From Campylobacter concisus (GTDB taxonomy: Bacteria; Campylobacterota; Campylobacteria; Campylobacterales; Campylobacteraceae), in assembly GCF_002913715.1 (NCBI RefSeq), contig NZ_PPCE01000009.1, positions 558,001 through 622,000 on the forward strand: a DNA stretch of 64,000 nucleotides, given 5' to 3'. Below, piece after piece: positions 60,437 to 64,000 of this stretch. The notes below the pieces were generated by a model. That model saw nothing but the letters and a program-made list of their open reading frames with translations. It ran no database searches and was not told the origin of the DNA. A program made the position numbers and the translations under genes. Position 1 is the stretch's first letter, and every line of letters begins with the position of its first letter.

Positions 60437-62752
60437 ATGAGAATAACAAACCAACTACGTTTTAGTCAGACTTTACATGACTACCAAAAAAATATGACTG
60501 GTGTAAATAAAAGCTATAAGCAGCTCTCAAATGGTTTGAAAATTCAAGATCCATACGATGGTGCTGCGACTTATAATGATGCAATGAGGCTTGATTATGA
60601 AGCGACTACTCTCACTCAAGTAGTTGATGCCACTGGTAAATCTGTAAATTTCTCAAAAAATACAGATAATGCGTTGCAAGAGTTTGAAAAACAGCTTGAA
60701 AATTTTAAGACAAAAGTAGTCCAAGCAGCTAGCAGCGTGCATAGTAAGACATCGCTAGAAGCTTTGGCAAATGACCTTCAAGGCATAAAAAATCACCTTG
60801 TGAATATTGCAAACACTTCGGTTAATGGGCAGTTTTTGTTTTCTGGAAGTGCTGTTGATACAAAGCCAATAGATGGTGCAGGAAAGTATCAAGGCAACCG
60901 TGATTATATGAAAACATCAGCTGGTGCTCAGGTTGAGCTTCCTTATAATATCCCAGGATATGATCTATTTTTAGGAAAAGATGGCGATTACAGTAAAATT
61001 TTGACTACAAATGTTCGTTTAGCTGATCAAACTAGAACCGACATCTCTTATGCACCAAAATTTCTAAACGATAACAGCAAGATAAAAAATATGATCGGGC
61101 TAAATTACGCTAGTGATTCAGTGGTTAGAAGTGATGGCTCTTACAATGGCACAATAAATCCGGATTATGATTTTTTAGATAATTCAAATGTAAATTTTCC
61201 AGACACGTATTTTTTCATGCAAGGCAAAAAGCCAGATGGTACGACATTTACTAGTAAATTTAAGATGAGTGCAAATACAACAATGGCTGGGCTTATGGAA
61301 AAAATCGGCATGGAATTTGGTAATACAAAAACAACAAAGGTTGTTGATGTAAGCATAAACAACGATGGACAATTTAATATAAAAGATCTTACTAAAGGTA
61401 ATCAAACTATTGACTTTCATATGGTTGCAGCCACATCAGTAGCACCAAATCGCGGCGCAATCGCTCAAAACAACGCGCTTGATGCGGTAAATTCTCTTGA
61501 AGATCTTGAAACAATGGCAAATAATGTTCCAAAAACAGTTCATATCACTGAATTTGTAAAGAGCAAATATACCGATAAAGATGGAAATGCGACAAATGCA
61601 TTTGACTATGATAAGGTTAGATTTGAGAGAAAGGATAATGAGCTAATCGCAAATTTACCTCAAGTAGCTAGAAGAACGGGCGAATATGCAACAGATCAGA
61701 CAAAGCTAAGCGAAGTTTCTGGTACAAAAGAGAGCTACGATAGAAATTTATATCCAAAAGATGTCGATGCTAGAAAGAGAGAGCTTTTTAATATCGATGA
61801 CCAAGAGATAAATTTACAAGTAAAGTCAATCACTGGTACAAAATATGACATAAAGGTAAAAATGGGCACAGCAGGAGGCACAAATACTCCAGTGCAATTT
61901 GAAATAACATCTACACCACCAGGTGGTACACCTTCTGCAACTAGAACTTTAACAGTTTATAACTCAGATGAGTTTGGAAGTTATAGAACTTACGCTAGCG
62001 ATTTTACTTATAGGCAGCTCATGGATATCGTTGCTATGGCAGCAAGCGATAATATCCCAAATCCTCCACATGCAGAAAACGCAAATTTTGATACAGATAT
62101 TGAAAAAGTAAAAAGAGATCAAAACTATAATGCCTATAAAGAGGCTTTATCAAAGACAAAGGGTGCAGTAGAGACGACTTTAGATGATAAAGGTAGAATG
62201 GTTTTAACCGATAAGACAAAATCAGTAACAAACATAGAAGTAACTATGCATGATGCAAAAAATAGCGATAAATTTGATGGCGATAGCACTGGTAGAGATA
62301 CGGCTGGTAATGCTGGCCACCCTCAAGGAAAGGGTTCTGTCTTTAGCTTTAATGAAAATAATGCTTTAACTATTGATGAGCCAAGTACGAGCGTTTTTCA
62401 AGACCTTGATAATATGATCGAAGCTGTTAGAAAGGGATATTATAGAGCTGATGCAAATAGTAATGACCCACGAAATACCGGCATGCAAGGCGCATTACAA
62501 AGGCTTGATCATTTAATAGATCATGCAAATAAAGAGCTTACAAAGATCGGCTCTCAATCAAGACTTTTAACAGCTACAAAAGAGCGAGCCGAAGTAATGA
62601 AAGTGAATGTGCTAACTGTTAAAAATGATGTAATTGACGCAGACTATGCGGAGTCATATCTGAAATTTACGCAGCTTTCACTATCTTATCAAGCAACCCT
62701 ACAAGCAAGTGCAAAGATAAATCAACTAAGCTTGCTAAATTATTTAAATTAA
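60437..62752 (+). CDS. flgL: Flagellar hook-filament junction protein FlgL (FlaD)
   Basis: A 771-residue flagellin-family protein. The conserved N-terminal coiled-coil region (about 1-130, MRITNQLRFSQTLHDYQ and LANDLQGIKNHLVNIANT) and C-terminal coiled coil (about 670-771, ending LSYQATLQASAKINQLSLLNYLN split over two motifs) form the D0/D1 helices. The roughly 550-residue middle is much larger than in E. coli FlgL (317 aa), as in C. jejuni FlaD. It sits between the FlgK ring and the flagellin filament and is exported by the flagellar apparatus. It has its own sigma-54 promoter and is followed by a terminator. Confidence 0.93.
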   Translation: MRITNQLRFSQTLHDYQKNMTGVNKSYKQLSNGLKIQDPYDGAATYNDAMRLDYEATTLTQVVDATGKSVNFSKNTDNALQEFEKQLENFKTKVVQAASSVHSKTSLEALANDLQGIKNHLVNIANTSVNGQFLFSGSAVDTKPIDGAGKYQGNRDYMKTSAGAQVELPYNIPGYDLFLGKDGDYSKILTTNVRLADQTRTDISYAPKFLNDNSKIKNMIGLNYASDSVVRSDGSYNGTINPDYDFLDNSNVNFPDTYFFMQGKKPDGTTFTSKFKMSANTTMAGLMEKIGMEFGNTKTTKVVDVSINNDGQFNIKDLTKGNQTIDFHMVAATSVAPNRGAIAQNNALDAVNSLEDLETMANNVPKTVHITEFVKSKYTDKDGNATNAFDYDKVRFERKDNELIANLPQVARRTGEYATDQTKLSEVSGTKESYDRNLYPKDVDARKRELFNIDDQEINLQVKSITGTKYDIKVKMGTAGGTNTPVQFEITSTPPGGTPSATRTLTVYNSDEFGSYRTYASDFTYRQLMDIVAMAASDNIPNPPHAENANFDTDIEKVKRDQNYNAYKEALSKTKGAVETTLDDKGRMVLTDKTKSVTNIEVTMHDAKNSDKFDGDSTGRDTAGNAGHPQGKGSVFSFNENNALTIDEPSTSVFQDLDNMIEAVRKGYYRADANSNDPRNTGMQGALQRLDHLIDHANKELTKIGSQSRLLTATKERAEVMKVNVLTVKNDVIDADYAESYLKFTQLSLSYQATLQASAKINQLSLLNYLN

Positions 62753-62757
62753 AATTT

Positions 62758-62787
62758 AAATCAGCAGGTCGCCCAGCTTGCTGATTT
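62758..62787 (+). terminator. Intrinsic terminator after flgL
   Basis: AAATCAGCA / TGCTGATTT arms with a 12-base loop, then TTT. It sits 6 bp beyond the flgL stop and before the ftsK promoter. Confidence 0.8.
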
Positions 62788-62810
62788 TTTAAAATTAAAC
62801 TCAAGCGTGC

Positions 62811-62816
62811 TATAAT
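62811..62816 (+). promoter_or_regulatory. -10 box for ftsK
   Basis: TATAAT followed by AAGCC, 26 bp upstream of the inferred ATT start at 62842 and 15 bp before the AAGGA ribosome binding site. The position is coherent with translation starting at 62842. Confidence 0.65.
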
Positions 62817-62841
62817 AAGCCTTTTTTATAAAGGATCTAAA

Positions 62842-64000
62842 ATTTTACGACATATTTTATTTACAATTTTTGTTTGCATTTTTATATATTTTGGTATCGC
62901 TACAGCTGCTCCAACTGCTGATTTTGTTGGCTTGCTTGGACAAAGCCTTGGTATTTTAAATATCAAATATTTTGGACTTATCGCGTATGTTTATCCATTT
63001 TTATTGATTATTTTGGGCTATTTTGTCTATAAAAATTTTAAGAAATTTGATTTTGATTTTGCTCAGTTTTTGGTAGGAATTTTTCTCTTTTTTATAGCTT
63101 TTTTAATGTTTCAAGCCTTGAGTGCTTCGAGCATAAATGGCGGTATAATTGGAAATTTTATAGTTAGTGCCTTAAAAGAGGTGATCGGCTCTATCGGCAC
63201 TGCGGTTGCTATACTTATGATGTTTATTATTTCACTTGGGCTTGCTTTTAGGGAAAATTTTATCATTGTTTTAAGAAAGGCTTTTGTAGATAAAGAGATA
63301 AAAGTCCATGAAGAGAGAAATTTAAAAGAGATAAAACAAAAGCAACTTCCAAAAATCGAACGCAAAAGACAAAAGAATAATGATGTAAAAGAAGAAGAGC
63401 TTATCGAAGCTCAGGTGCTAAATGATGATGAGCAGAATTTAGATGAAGAGCTAGAGCCTGAGTCAGAAAAAGAGAGCAGGGCCTCAACTATAAACGGAGT
63501 TGAAATTTTAAACGAAGTGGCTGAAAACAAGAAGTTGCTTGATCAAATAGAGCGAGGCAATGTCGAAAAGCCAAAGAATTTTGTCTTGCCACCGCTTAAA
63601 TTTTTAAACGATCCGCCAAAACGCTCGCACAGCGTAAATGAAACGGAAATCGATCAGCAAATTTCTAATTTGCTTGATAAACTCCGTAAGTTTAAAATAG
63701 ACGGCGATGTGGTTAGAACTTATACTGGGCCTATCGTCACGACATTTGAGTTTCGTCCAGCTCCACATATCAAGGTAAGTAAAATTTTAACACTTCAAGA
63801 TGACCTAGCGATGGCACTAAAGGCTCAAATGATCCGTATCCAAGCACCGATCCCTGGTAAAGATGTGGTAGGTATCGAGGTGCCAAATCAAAATTTAGAA
63901 ACTATATATCTAAAAGAAATTTTAGAGAGCGAAGTCTTTAAAAATGCAAGTAGTCCACTAACTATGGCACTTGGTAAAGATATCGTCGGTGCCCCTTTTG
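62842..64000 (+). CDS. ftsK: DNA translocase FtsK, 5' part (runs off the window)
   Basis: The frame gives a protein of at least 386 residues: four hydrophobic N-terminal segments (about 5-23, 38-60, 72-92 and 110-135), then a charged linker, then the alpha domain of FtsK (FKIDGDVVRTYTGPIVTTFEFRP split as two motifs, and QMIRIQAPIPGKDVVGIEVPN). The ATPase motor follows outside the window. No ATG, GTG or TTG precedes the first membrane segment; an ATT at 62842 with AAGGA seven bases before it is the likely start. FtsK coordinates division with chromosome dimer resolution. Confidence 0.93.
   Translation, partial: MLRHILFTIFVCIFIYFGIATAAPTADFVGLLGQSLGILNIKYFGLIAYVYPFLLIILGYFVYKNFKKFDFDFAQFLVGIFLFFIAFLMFQALSASSINGGIIGNFIVSALKEVIGSIGTAVAILMMFIISLGLAFRENFIIVLRKAFVDKEIKVHEERNLKEIKQKQLPKIERKRQKNNDVKEEELIEAQVLNDDEQNLDEELEPESEKESRASTINGVEILNEVAENKKLLDQIERGNVEKPKNFVLPPLKFLNDPPKRSHSVNETEIDQQISNLLDKLRKFKIDGDVVRTYTGPIVTTFEFRPAPHIKVSKILTLQDDLAMALKAQMIRIQAPIPGKDVVGIEVPNQNLETIYLKEILESEVFKNASSPLTMALGKDIVGAPF

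Overview
The window is 64 kb of an AT-rich Campylobacterota chromosome. Gene content, gene order and cell-envelope/flagellar gene types fit the genus Campylobacter, probably the C. concisus/C. curvus side rather than C. jejuni. That species call is an inference from recognised protein families and remembered synteny, not from a database search. Coding density is very high, operons are short, TATAAT-type -10 boxes recur without clear -35 boxes, and TTG/GTG starts are common. Only two stretches over 300 bp lack a gene: 31649-32142 and 41032-41357.

Layout. 1-6.3 kb: a partial unknown gene, a TerB/J-domain co-chaperone, purH, a periplasmic MsrA-MsrB fusion, and a three-gene set (DUF2249-like protein, polytopic membrane protein, MIP18/DUF59 protein) of the type found with nitric-oxide metabolism. 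6.3-12.5 kb: ftsZ, ftsA and a PpiD/SurA-like foldase on the minus strand, a class II aldolase-fold protein that has lost its metal ligands, then rsmH and an FtsL-like gene. 12.6-23.1 kb: D-amino-acid transaminase, DUF523, a decayed stretch, a lipoprotein joining NlpC/P60 and M15 peptidase domains, a Pif1-like helicase, a FliL-like exported protein, lolA, secA and a LolC/E permease. 23.2-31.6 kb: a kefB/hspR/cbpA stress operon with an HspR-type operator, htrA, the cprRS-type two-component pair and two antiporters. 32.1-43.2 kb: metY, a HAD phosphatase, and the run polyprenyl synthase-hemA-proS-fxsA-hemC-Imm10-like-ubiD. 43.3-51.5 kb: ppk, a 26-codon membrane miniprotein, a Nudix hydrolase, mgtE, a Csd3/Pgp3-type M23 peptidase, a PgbA-type surface protein and a YihY/BrkB protein. 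51.5-58.9 kb: a metallophosphoesterase, an aldehyde dehydrogenase, an operon of an exported MxKDx-repeat protein plus response regulator plus histidine kinase, an AEC transporter, and a 589-aa protein behind a strong sigma-28-type promoter. 59-64 kb: tRNA-Leu(CAA), HU, YaaA, flgL behind a sigma-54 promoter, and the 5' part of ftsK, which seems to start at ATT.

Most of the window is housekeeping: division, lipoprotein and Sec export, haem and purine synthesis, and envelope quality control (HtrA, CbpA/HspR, PpiD, MsrAB, CprRS). The items most worth following are the sigma-28-controlled 589-aa candidate flagellar-exported protein, the MxKDx-repeat/two-component operon with a direct-repeat operator, the non-canonical ftsK start, the metal-ligand-free aldolase paralogue, the orphan Imm10-like immunity gene, and the two-hydrolase lipoprotein. 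No CRISPR array, prophage, insertion sequence or rRNA was seen.
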